Assembly: GCA_031266805.1 (NCBI GenBank)
Contig: JAISAH010000044.1
Location: 1-59,478, forward strand
Reading direction: 5' to 3'
Origin: Gracilibacteraceae bacterium
Lineage (GTDB): Bacteria; Bacillota; Desulfitobacteriia; Desulfitobacteriales; Syntrophobotulaceae
DNA length: 59,478 bases
The notes below the pieces were generated by a model. That model did not search any database. It was not told where the DNA came from and saw only the letters and a list, made by a program, of their open reading frames with translations. The translations under genes were made by a program, and so were the position numbers. Below are positions 25,906 through 33,938 of this stretch, one piece after another; positions within the stretch are counted from its first letter, which is position 1, and every line of letters begins with the position of its first letter.

Positions 25906-27465
25906 ATGAAAGAAAAGATTAAATTTTCACGCCGTTCTTTTTTGAAAATGGTGGGCGGCGTCAGTTTAGCGGGTATGACTCTGGGCGCCGCGGCCTGCGC
26001 CGGACCGTCCGCCGCCGACCGGGCCGCGGGCGGGGACGGCTGGATGCCCAGTCAGTATAATGTGGCCGGAAGCTGGCCTGTTCAGGTAAAAGGCCGCATA
26101 GCCATAGACAGCTTGAATCCGTCTATAACGCGCGACGATCAGAAATGTATCCTGTGCGGCCAATGTATTGAAGTTTGCAAAAATGTCGAAACTGTATATG
26201 ATTTCTATGAACTTCCGCTCAAAGAGGAAGCGATCTGCGTGCATTGCGGCCAATGTACCCATTGGTGTCCCTCGGGCGCTATCACGGAGGTTGACGATAC
26301 GGCCAGACTCATAGCCGCCATCAATGACCCGAACAAAATCGTCGTCGTTCAAACCGCGCCTTCCGTGCGGGTCGGGCTGGGCGACGATTTCGGCCTGCCG
26401 GTCGGGACGAATGTGGCGGGTAAAATGGTGGCCGCCTTGCGCCGTCTGGGCGTGGACATCGTCTCCGATACGAATTGGGGCGCGGACATGACTATCATGG
26501 AGGAAGCGGCCGAATGCGTGCACCGTTTGACCACGCCGGGCGAACCGCAGCTGATGTTTACTTCCTGCTGCCCGGCCTGGGTGAAGTTCGCGGAATATTA
26601 TTATCCGGAGATCCTGCCCAATTTGTCCACGACTCGTTCGCCGATGGGAATACAGGGGCCGCTAATCAAAACCTATTATGCCGGCAATAAAGGCATCGAC
26701 CCGGCCAGCATCTTTTCCGTGGCGATAATGCCCTGTACGGCAAAAAAATTCGAGTGCGCCCGGGAAGAAATGAATTCCGCGGCCGCGGAGACGGGGATCC
26801 CGGGCCTGCGGGACACGGACGCGGTCGTCACGACGCGTGAGCTGGCCAGAATGATGAAATCGCGCAACATCAATCTGGCCGACCTGCCGGAGGAAGAGTT
26901 TGACGACATGATCAGCGCCGCGAGCGGCGCCGGCATTATTTTCGGCAATACGGGCGGCGTCATGGAAGCGGCTGTCCGCACCGCCTGGTATAATATCACC
27001 GGCGAGCAGCCGCCGGCGGCGCTGTGGGAATTGGCTCCGGTGCGCGGGCTGGATGGCGTTAAAGAAGCTTCGCTGGACGTTCCCGGGTTTGGCGAGATCA
27101 AAGTGGCCGTATGTCACGGTCTCGGCAACGCCCGCCGCCTGATAGACCGCGTTAAAACAGGGGAGGCTTCCTATAATTTTGTCGAAGTTATGGCCTGCCC
27201 GGGCGGGTGCATCAGCGGCGGCGGACAACCGCGCTCCGCGACGCCGCCTTCGGACGCGGTGCGTCTGGCCCGCATCGAAACCCTGTACGGCATGGACCGG
27301 CGGGCGGCGATGCGCAACAGCCATGACAACCCGGAAGTCGTCGCTATCTATAACAGTTTTCTGGAGACGCCTTTAAGCGAAAAAGCCCATCATTTATTGC
27401 ACACGACCTATCATTCCAAAGCGGATCGCCTGCAGGCACTGCCGCCGGCCGCCTATCCGGCCTGA
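25906..27465 (+). CDS. Tat-exported [FeFe] hydrogenase
   Basis: 519 residues. A twin-arginine signal (SRRSFLKM, Arg 9-10, then a hydrophobic stretch) opens the protein. Two [4Fe-4S] motifs follow: CILCGQCIEVCK (about 81-92) and CVHCGQCTHWCP (about 112-123). H-cluster motifs are TSCCPAW (about 218), MPCTAKKFE (about 276) and MACPGGCISGGG (about 430). All five H-cluster cysteines are present. TSCCPAW replaces the usual TSCCPGW. There is no separate small subunit and the C-terminus extends some 75 residues past L3, ending where the small-subunit region of fused enzymes lies. GGAGG precedes the ATG. The HydEFG maturases are not in the window. Confidence 0.93.
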   Translation: MKEKIKFSRRSFLKMVGGVSLAGMTLGAAACAGPSAADRAAGGDGWMPSQYNVAGSWPVQVKGRIAIDSLNPSITRDDQKCILCGQCIEVCKNVETVYDFYELPLKEEAICVHCGQCTHWCPSGAITEVDDTARLIAAINDPNKIVVVQTAPSVRVGLGDDFGLPVGTNVAGKMVAALRRLGVDIVSDTNWGADMTIMEEAAECVHRLTTPGEPQLMFTSCCPAWVKFAEYYYPEILPNLSTTRSPMGIQGPLIKTYYAGNKGIDPASIFSVAIMPCTAKKFECAREEMNSAAAETGIPGLRDTDAVVTTRELARMMKSRNINLADLPEEEFDDMISAASGAGIIFGNTGGVMEAAVRTAWYNITGEQPPAALWELAPVRGLDGVKEASLDVPGFGEIKVAVCHGLGNARRLIDRVKTGEASYNFVEVMACPGGCISGGGQPRSATPPSDAVRLARIETLYGMDRRAAMRNSHDNPEVVAIYNSFLETPLSEKAHHLLHTTYHSKADRLQALPPAAYPA

Positions 27466-27482
27466 AAACGCGGAAGGGGCAG

Positions 27483-27959
27483 TTAGCGAACAGTGAGTTG
27501 GATGGCGCTCAGACAGGCGTCCGCGCTCAGGTTTCGGATGAAATCGTCAAATATTTCAGCGTCCGCGCCGGGTTCGGTGGCGCGGACGCCGCCTGTCGCC
27601 TGCCCGCCTAGCCATTCGCTAAAAGTCTGGCGCAGCAAAAACAGGTAGCTGATGCCGAATATCCCCCCTTCCAGAAACCCGCCGCCTTTGACCTGTCTGG
27701 ACTTTTCCGGGTCGATCAAAAGGTTGGCTAAAATCTTTTCCGCCTCACTGCGATAGTTGGCGTCCTCGATCAGCGTTTGGCTGAAGCGTTCAAGTTCCGG
27801 CGCGGACAGCGCCCGGATGTTATCGCGGTAATAGTCGCCGTTGATGTCCTCGTAGGGGTTATACTGCTTGAGCTGATCCCGCCAGCGGTGCGGCTTGTTT
27901 TCCGCGATCACCTGGTCCAGCAGCGCCCGCAGGACATTTTTCGTTTCTGAATGAGACAA
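27483..27959 (-). CDS. Conserved-looking protein of unknown function
   Basis: A charged protein of about 158 residues that I do not recognise. It is mostly helical by eye (LRALLDQVIAENK, RSEAEKILANLLID), with one glycine-rich hydrophobic stretch (GGFLEGGIFGISYLFLL). A TTG at 27959 is placed seven bases after GGGAGGG and is the likely start, although an upstream ATG (27989) keeps the frame open. It is convergent with the hydrogenase, 17 bases away, and divergent from addB. Neither neighbour suggests a role. Confidence 0.6.
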   Translation of the reverse strand: MSHSETKNVLRALLDQVIAENKPHRWRDQLKQYNPYEDINGDYYRDNIRALSAPELERFSQTLIEDANYRSEAEKILANLLIDPEKSRQVKGGGFLEGGIFGISYLFLLRQTFSEWLGGQATGGVRATEPGADAEIFDDFIRNLSADACLSAIQLTVR

Positions 27960-28120
27960 AAAGATCCCTCCCTTTGCCGCAGACCGCAAGCGGCATGAAT
28001 AAATTTTTGCGAACCTTGAGTATTTGTCACAACTATTATATTATTATAGCGGGCGGAAAACAAGAAAAATTAACCGCTGAGGATTTGTCGGACCCGGCGG
28101 GGCTCGAGGGAGGGGCGGCT

Positions 28121-31100
28121 TTGCGTGTGATTTACGGGCGGGCCGGGCGCGGCAAAACCCGGCTCTGCCTGACGGAAATAAGAGAACAGGCGCGGCGGGA
28201 CCCGGACGGGCCGCTTCTTTTGCTGATAGTCCCTGAACAAGCCACTTTGCGCCTGGAAAAGGAACTGGCGGACAGCCTTGGCGGGCTGTGGCGCGTGCAG
28301 GTCCTCAGTTTTCAGCGTCTGGCCCGCCGCGTGCTCGCGGAGACGGGCGGCAGCCAGAAAGTGCGTTTGACGGAAAGCGGCAGTCACATGCTTGTGACCA
28401 AAATAATGCTGGAACACCGGACGGAACTGCGCCGCCTGGGTTCGCTCGCGGCCAGTTCCGGTATGGCGGCAAAAATTGCCCGCAGCGTCGCCGAGCTGAA
28501 AGCGGAGGGGGTCACTCCCGCCGATCTGCGCGGTCTCCCGTGGCTGCCCGCGCGCGATGTGCGGGAAAAAATGGCTGATTTGGCTCTGATTTACGAGTGT
28601 TACGCCGAAGCGATGAGCCGGGCGGGGGGCGATATGGCGGATCTGCTGACGGAAGCGGCGGCGGGTCTGGGAGACTGCGCTTTTCTGCGGGAGGCGGAAG
28701 TTTGGGTGGACGGATTCACAGGGTTTTCCTGGCCGGAAAGAGCTTTGCTCAAGGCTTTGCTGAAAACAGCCCGTCACATGACTGTGACTTTGGCCCTTGA
28801 TCCGGCGCCCGGCGCGGAAATAGATATTTTCGCTAAATCCGCCCGCACTTACGACCGGCTGGCGGAGATGGCGGCGGAAGCAGGCCGTCCGCTGACGCCC
28901 CTGCCGCTGAAAAGCGATAGGGGCGCTTGCCCGGATGCGCTCGCTCACTTGGAACAAAATCTTTTTCGTTATCCGACGCAGCCTTTTGCCGCCGAACTTC
29001 CGCCCGCCACCGTCAATATATGCTGCGCCGCGGATCCGCGCCGGGAAGCGGAATATACCGCCGCCGCCGTCCTCCGGCTGGCGGCGGAAAGCACGCCTTG
29101 GGAGCGGATCGCGGTGGCCACGAGGGATTTGGCCACATATTCGCCGCTGCTGGAACAGGAGTTCAGCCGCTGCGGCATACCGTATTTCACCGATCACAAG
29201 CGCGGTATGACCGGGCATCCGCTCGTGGCGCTGGTTTTGGCTTTGCTGGAGCTGGCTCGCGCTCCTTGGCGGGAGGAAGCCCTGTTCGCGGCGATCAAGA
29301 CCGGGTTTTTCCCGCTGGAGGGCGAAGAAGCCGACCGACTGGAAAACCATTGTCTGGCTCAGGGGGTGGAAGCGTGGCAATGGGCTTCCTCCAGGGAGTT
29401 TGGCGGGCCGGCGCCTGTCGCGGCGGCGGCCGGCGCCGTAAAAGACATGCTGACGCCTTTTTTCGCCCGCGTCCGCGCCGCGGAGCAAACGCCGGGGCAT
29501 TACCGGGTGACGGATCTGAGCGAAGCGCTGTATGACTGCCTTGAGCGGCTGGGAGCGCCGCGGACTTTGCAGATCTGGACGGAAGGGGGCGCGCCGGGCG
29601 ACGTTTACGTTCAGCTGCACGCCCAGGTCTGGCGGGAATTGATGCGTCTGCTGGATGAATTGGTGAGCATCCTAGGCGATGAAACCATGCCGCTCGCGGA
29701 CTGCGCCGCCATGCTCCAGTCCGGCGTGGCCGCCATCAGTATCGGCGTCGTGCCGCCGCGCCGGCGCGAAGTGCAGATCGGCAGCCTGGAACGCTCGCGT
29801 CTGCCGGAGGTTGACGCCCTTTTTTTGCTGGGGGCAAGCGAAGGCGCCTTGCCGCCCAGACAGGCGGACGACTCTTTTCTGGACGAGCGGGACCGGCTGG
29901 CGCTGGGCGGGGCCGGCGTCACCTGGCTGCCGCGGAGCCGGGACAGTTATTTTGAGGAAATGTTTTTCATCTACGCCGCTTTGAGCAAACCCCGCTCCAG
30001 CCTCTACGTCGTCAGACCGCTCAGCGACGGGGGAGGCGGGGAAAAATCCCCTTCTTTCTTGTTGGGCCGTCTGAAACAGATTTTTCCGGGACTAAATGAG
30101 AGTTTTGCCGGCCGGGAAAAGCGGGCGGCGACGGCCCGCGCCTGGAATATTCCCGAGACGGCCGCCCTAGACGCGGCCACCCGGCGGGCGCTGTACGGAG
30201 ATTGGCTGCAGGTGAGCGTCACGGAGCTGGAACGTTATGCCGCCTGCCCGTTTGAGCATTTTGCCCGCGACTGGCTCCGTCTGCGGGAACGTCCGCGGGC
30301 GGAAGCCGGCAGTCCGGAAGCCGGGCAGCTTTACCATCACGCGCTCTGGGAGTTTGGCCGCGCGCTGGGTGAAAAAGCCGGGCGCGGAGAGGTTGTTGGC
30401 GCGGACTGGTGCGCGGAGCGGATGGGGGACCTGTTCGCTCAGGTGGCGGCTCATTCGCGCTATCAGGCTTTCCGGCGCAATAACCGCAATTGGGGGCGGG
30501 CGGAACGGATCAGAGAGGTTTTGCTCTATGTGGCGGCGCTGCTGGGCGAACACCTCCGGGCGGGCTCTTTTCTGCCCTGGGCTTTTGAAAAGAGTTTTGG
30601 CGCCGGCGCCGCCTGGCCGCCCCTCGCGGCGGGAAAGACCGGGAATTTTGGCGTCGGCGGCCAGATAGACCGGATCGACCTGGCCCGCGTGGGCGCGGAC
30701 AACTATTTGCGCGTTATTGACTATAAATCGGGGCGCGCCGCCTTTTTCCCGGAACAATTTCACTACGGACTCAGTCTGCAGCTGCCGCTGTACATGGAAG
30801 CGGCCTTGCGTTTCGCGGCGGGTGGCGACGTCAAACCGGCCGGATTCCTTTATTTTCCGGTGCGGGAACCGGATGTCTCCTCGGACGGCCCGCTGACGGC
30901 GGCGGAGGCGGCCAGCCGCAAGAAGCGGAAAACCCCGCCCAGCGGGATGCTGCTGGATAACGGGGCGGTGCTGGCGGCCATGGATAAAAATATTGCCGCC
31001 GGATATTCCGAACTGCTGAATATCAGTTTCGGCAGCGGGGAAAACAAGCCTCGGGGCGGCGCCGATCTGCTGACCGCCGGGCAGATGACGGCTTTACGCT

Positions 31101-31339
31101 GGCATTTGCGGCGTTTGCTGCTCGCCGGCGAGGAAAATTTGCTGGCCGGGGACGTGCGGATAAGGCCTTATAAATTGAGGGAAAACACCGCTTGTGCTTT
31201 TTGCGGTTACGAAAGCGTATGCCATTTTGACCCATATTTACCTGAATATGAGCACAATTGGCTGGCCAAATTGGAACTCCCGGAGATATGGGGACTCTGG
31301 AACAGGGGCATGGATTCCGAGAAGGAGGGCCTCGCTTGA
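28121..31339 (+). CDS. addB: ATP-dependent nuclease subunit AddB
   Basis: About 1072 residues. It opens with the Walker-A-like VIYGRAGRGKTRLC typical of AddB. Near the C-terminus are the nuclease residues (RVIDYKSG) and the four cysteines of the iron-sulfur staple: one in YAACPFEHFARDWL and three in CAFCGYESVC. AddAB processes double-strand breaks for recombination. A TTG at 28121 follows GAGGGAGGGG by five bases and gives the standard family N-terminus; the frame is open to 27974 without such support. addA, normally next, is missing: the following genes are unrelated. Confidence 0.92.
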   Translation: MRVIYGRAGRGKTRLCLTEIREQARRDPDGPLLLLIVPEQATLRLEKELADSLGGLWRVQVLSFQRLARRVLAETGGSQKVRLTESGSHMLVTKIMLEHRTELRRLGSLAASSGMAAKIARSVAELKAEGVTPADLRGLPWLPARDVREKMADLALIYECYAEAMSRAGGDMADLLTEAAAGLGDCAFLREAEVWVDGFTGFSWPERALLKALLKTARHMTVTLALDPAPGAEIDIFAKSARTYDRLAEMAAEAGRPLTPLPLKSDRGACPDALAHLEQNLFRYPTQPFAAELPPATVNICCAADPRREAEYTAAAVLRLAAESTPWERIAVATRDLATYSPLLEQEFSRCGIPYFTDHKRGMTGHPLVALVLALLELARAPWREEALFAAIKTGFFPLEGEEADRLENHCLAQGVEAWQWASSREFGGPAPVAAAAGAVKDMLTPFFARVRAAEQTPGHYRVTDLSEALYDCLERLGAPRTLQIWTEGGAPGDVYVQLHAQVWRELMRLLDELVSILGDETMPLADCAAMLQSGVAAISIGVVPPRRREVQIGSLERSRLPEVDALFLLGASEGALPPRQADDSFLDERDRLALGGAGVTWLPRSRDSYFEEMFFIYAALSKPRSSLYVVRPLSDGGGGEKSPSFLLGRLKQIFPGLNESFAGREKRAATARAWNIPETAALDAATRRALYGDWLQVSVTELERYAACPFEHFARDWLRLRERPRAEAGSPEAGQLYHHALWEFGRALGEKAGRGEVVGADWCAERMGDLFAQVAAHSRYQAFRRNNRNWGRAERIREVLLYVAALLGEHLRAGSFLPWAFEKSFGAGAAWPPLAAGKTGNFGVGGQIDRIDLARVGADNYLRVIDYKSGRAAFFPEQFHYGLSLQLPLYMEAALRFAAGGDVKPAGFLYFPVREPDVSSDGPLTAAEAASRKKRKTPPSGMLLDNGAVLAAMDKNIAAGYSELLNISFGSGENKPRGGADLLTAGQMTALRWHLRRLLLAGEENLLAGDVRIRPYKLRENTACAFCGYESVCHFDPYLPEYEHNWLAKLELPEIWGLWNRGMDSEKEGLA

Positions 31340-31364
31340 CAGGTTATGGATTTTCATCTATAAT
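31336..31364 (+). promoter_or_regulatory. Perfect consensus promoter for the metal ATPase pair
   Basis: TTGACA (31336-31341), 17 bases and TATAAT (31359-31364). The -35 box contains the addB stop codon. A leader of about 75 bases follows before the small membrane protein gene. Confidence 0.85.
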
Positions 31365-31448
31365 TCAGAACGAGAAGGAAACAGAAGTTACACTGCGGAT
31401 GCGCACAGTTTTAACAGTAAGTTCTATAGAAAATTTAGGAGGGTAATG

Positions 31449-31697
31449 ATGTTTATTAAATTCCTGATAAACCCGAGAGTGATTTCTTTTATCGGCGGCG
31501 GCGCGGCCGCGATCATCGGCGGCAAACTGCTGAAAAGCAAACAGGTTCGCAAGGCGGCCGTCCAAATCATGGCCGGCGGCCTTAAATTGCAGGACGATGT
31601 GATGACGGCGCTTGAATCCATGAAAGAGGAAGCGCAGGACATTTACAGCGAGGCCAGACAGAGCGCGGACGCGGAGGAAAAGGACGGAGATTCCTGA
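31449..31697 (+). CDS. Small membrane-associated protein, DUF6110-like
   Basis: 82 residues. The N-terminal half is hydrophobic and glycine-rich (NPRVISFIGGGAAAIIGGKLL); the rest is a charged amphipathic helix ending in an acidic tail. The second of two consecutive ATG codons has the better distance from AGGAGGG. It lies 12 bases before the P-type ATPase and shares its promoter. I recall DUF6110-type small proteins next to such ATPases, but that family assignment is from memory and moderate. It may be an accessory of metal export. Confidence 0.7.
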   Translation: MFIKFLINPRVISFIGGGAAAIIGGKLLKSKQVRKAAVQIMAGGLKLQDDVMTALESMKEEAQDIYSEARQSADAEEKDGDS

Positions 31698-31709
31698 GAG
31701 GCGTATGTT

Positions 31710-33818
31710 TTGAAGTACAGGATCGTCAGTGATTTGCCGCGGCGGATCCGTTTGAGTTGCGGTCGTTACGCTTTTTCCAAAGAGGAAAGTTTTGCTCTGG
31801 CGGAGGCGGCGGCCGCCTGGCCCGGAGTTACGGACGCGCGGGCCGGTTATCTCACAGGCAGTATCGTCATTTGTTACCAGGGAGACTGCCGCGAGGATTT
31901 GCTGCGGGCCGTGTCCGGTCTGAGGCTTTCTGATCTGGCGCCGCCGGGTTTGGAAACACCGCTCGCCATCGACACGGATTTCAGGGAGCGGCTGTATAAA
32001 ACCGTCCTGCGGCGCGCGGCGCGCCTGTGTCTGCCTGTGCCCGTCCGCTGGGCTCTGACTGTTTCGGACGGGCTGAGTTACGTCTTTCGCGGACTCAAAA
32101 GTTTGCGCTCGGGCGTTCTGGGCGTGGAGACTCTGGACGCTTCCGCGGTGGCCGTATCCATACTGCGCGGTAATTTCGACACGGCCGCGTCCATCATGTT
32201 TCTGCTCGGCATATCGGAACTCCTTGAAGATTACGCGCGCCGCCGTGCGAAAAACGCTTTGCTCAAAAGCCTGGCCGTCAATATCGACACCGTATGGGTG
32301 GAGAGGGACGGCCGCGAGGTTTCTGTTCCGGCTTCCGCCCTGGCGGTAGGCGACAGGGTCGTCGTGGGCGCGGGTCAGATGATTCCGGTGGACGGAACCG
32401 TCCGGGCCGGAGAAGCGGGCGTGAATCAGGCTTCCATGACGGGAGAGCCGCTGGCCGCGCTGAAATCGGCGGGAGACAGCGTTTTTGCCGGCACGGTTCT
32501 GGAAGAGGGACGCATAGTCGTGGAAACACGCGCTTTGCCGGACGACAGCCGTATCGGCCGGATCGTGGAAATGATAGAAAGATCCGAGACGCTCAAAGCC
32601 GGGATACAGGCCCGCTCCGAACGGCTGGCTGATAAGATCGTCCCTTACAGTTTTCTTCTGTCCGCGGGAGTGCTGCTCTTTACCGGCGATTTGACGAAAG
32701 CGGCGTCTGTTTTGCTGGTGGATTATTCCTGCGCCATCAAGCTGTCCACGCCGGTCGCGGTCATTTCCGCCATGCGGGAAGCGGCGGGCGGGCGCGTTCT
32801 GGTCAAAGGCGGCAAATTCCTGGAAAATATGGCGGAAGCCGACACGGTCGTCTTTGATAAAACCGGCACGCTTACGGTCGCCAGTCCTCAGGTGAGCAAA
32901 GTTATCCCGTTTGCCGGCTATGACCGCGACGAAGTATTGCGCACCGCGGCCTGTCTGGAGGAGCATTTTCCGCATACCGTCGCCCAGGCTGTCGTGCGGC
33001 GGGCGCATGACGAGCGTCTCCTGCATGAGGAAGAACACGCGAAGGTTGAATATGTGGTGGCTCACGGCATCGTCACCGCCTATAAAGGTTGCCGCACCAT
33101 CATCGGCAGCCGTCATTTTGTGGAAGACGACGAGGGCGTGTTCTTTGCGCCGGCGGAACTGGAGACGATAGAGCGGGAAACGGGCGGCGACTCCGTCCTC
33201 TATCTGGCGCGCGAGGGAAAGCTGATGGGCTTCATATGCGTCAGCGACCCGCCGCGCCCGGAAGCGCTGGAAGTGATAACCGCCCTGCGGCGGGAAGGCA
33301 TAAAACACGTGGTGATGCTGACGGGCGACAGCGATTCCACGGCGCGGGCGACAGCGGCGGCCCTCGGTATTTCCGACTGGCGATCCCAGGTGCTGCCGGA
33401 GGACAAAGCCGCGATAATCACCTCCCTGAAAGCCGAAGGGCGCAAGGTGATCATGGTGGGGGACGGAGTCAATGATTCCCCGGCTTTGGCCGCGGCCGAC
33501 GTTTCCGTCGCCATGAAAGACGCTTCCGACGTCGCGCGGGAAACGGCCGATATAACTTTGCTCCGTTCCGACTTGCGCGATCTGGTCGCCGTGCGGCAGT
33601 TGAGTACGCGGCTCATGCGCCGTATTCGCGGCAATTTCCGTTTCATCATGATCTTCAATTCGGCTCTGTTGGCGCTGGGTCTGAGCGGGGCCGTCTCCCC
33701 CAATACATCGGCGGTGCTGCACAATGTTTCCACGATCGCCGTCAGTACCGCTTCCACCCGTAAATTGCGCCCTGCGGCGGGGAGAATTCATAGTGACGAT
33801 AGTGTGAACAACAACTGA
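31710..33818 (+). CDS. Heavy-metal translocating P1B-type ATPase
   Basis: 702 residues. An N-terminal HMA-like region without CxxC is followed by membrane segments. The membrane metal site reads DYSCAIKLSTP (about 340), an SCA variant of the usual CPC. Phosphorylation is at DKTGTLT (about 382) and the hinge at GDGVNDSPAL (about 584). TMTGEPL-like SMTGEPLA lies in the actuator domain. The SCA variant makes copper less likely and a divalent ion such as zinc or manganese possible. It starts with TTG at 31710. No metal-responsive regulator is adjacent. Confidence 0.9.
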   Translation: MKYRIVSDLPRRIRLSCGRYAFSKEESFALAEAAAAWPGVTDARAGYLTGSIVICYQGDCREDLLRAVSGLRLSDLAPPGLETPLAIDTDFRERLYKTVLRRAARLCLPVPVRWALTVSDGLSYVFRGLKSLRSGVLGVETLDASAVAVSILRGNFDTAASIMFLLGISELLEDYARRRAKNALLKSLAVNIDTVWVERDGREVSVPASALAVGDRVVVGAGQMIPVDGTVRAGEAGVNQASMTGEPLAALKSAGDSVFAGTVLEEGRIVVETRALPDDSRIGRIVEMIERSETLKAGIQARSERLADKIVPYSFLLSAGVLLFTGDLTKAASVLLVDYSCAIKLSTPVAVISAMREAAGGRVLVKGGKFLENMAEADTVVFDKTGTLTVASPQVSKVIPFAGYDRDEVLRTAACLEEHFPHTVAQAVVRRAHDERLLHEEEHAKVEYVVAHGIVTAYKGCRTIIGSRHFVEDDEGVFFAPAELETIERETGGDSVLYLAREGKLMGFICVSDPPRPEALEVITALRREGIKHVVMLTGDSDSTARATAAALGISDWRSQVLPEDKAAIITSLKAEGRKVIMVGDGVNDSPALAAADVSVAMKDASDVARETADITLLRSDLRDLVAVRQLSTRLMRRIRGNFRFIMIFNSALLALGLSGAVSPNTSAVLHNVSTIAVSTASTRKLRPAAGRIHSDDSVNNN

Positions 33819-33862
33819 ACAATGACCCGGCGGATAGAATATATTCGGAAAAATGCTGGCAT

Positions 33863-33885
33863 ACCAAGATATTTTGGTGTATAAT
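33863..33885 (+). promoter_or_regulatory. -10 box and inverted repeat upstream of the surface protein gene
   Basis: TATAAT (33880-33885) has a TG just upstream but no clear -35. ACCAA-GATATT-TTGGT (33863-33878) forms an inverted repeat directly before it. About 50 bases of leader follow, with AAAGGAGG before the ATG. Confidence 0.45.
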
Positions 33886-33938
33886 TATAATAAATCTGTC
33901 ATTGAAACAATCTGCGCGCATCACAAAGGAGGACGTTC

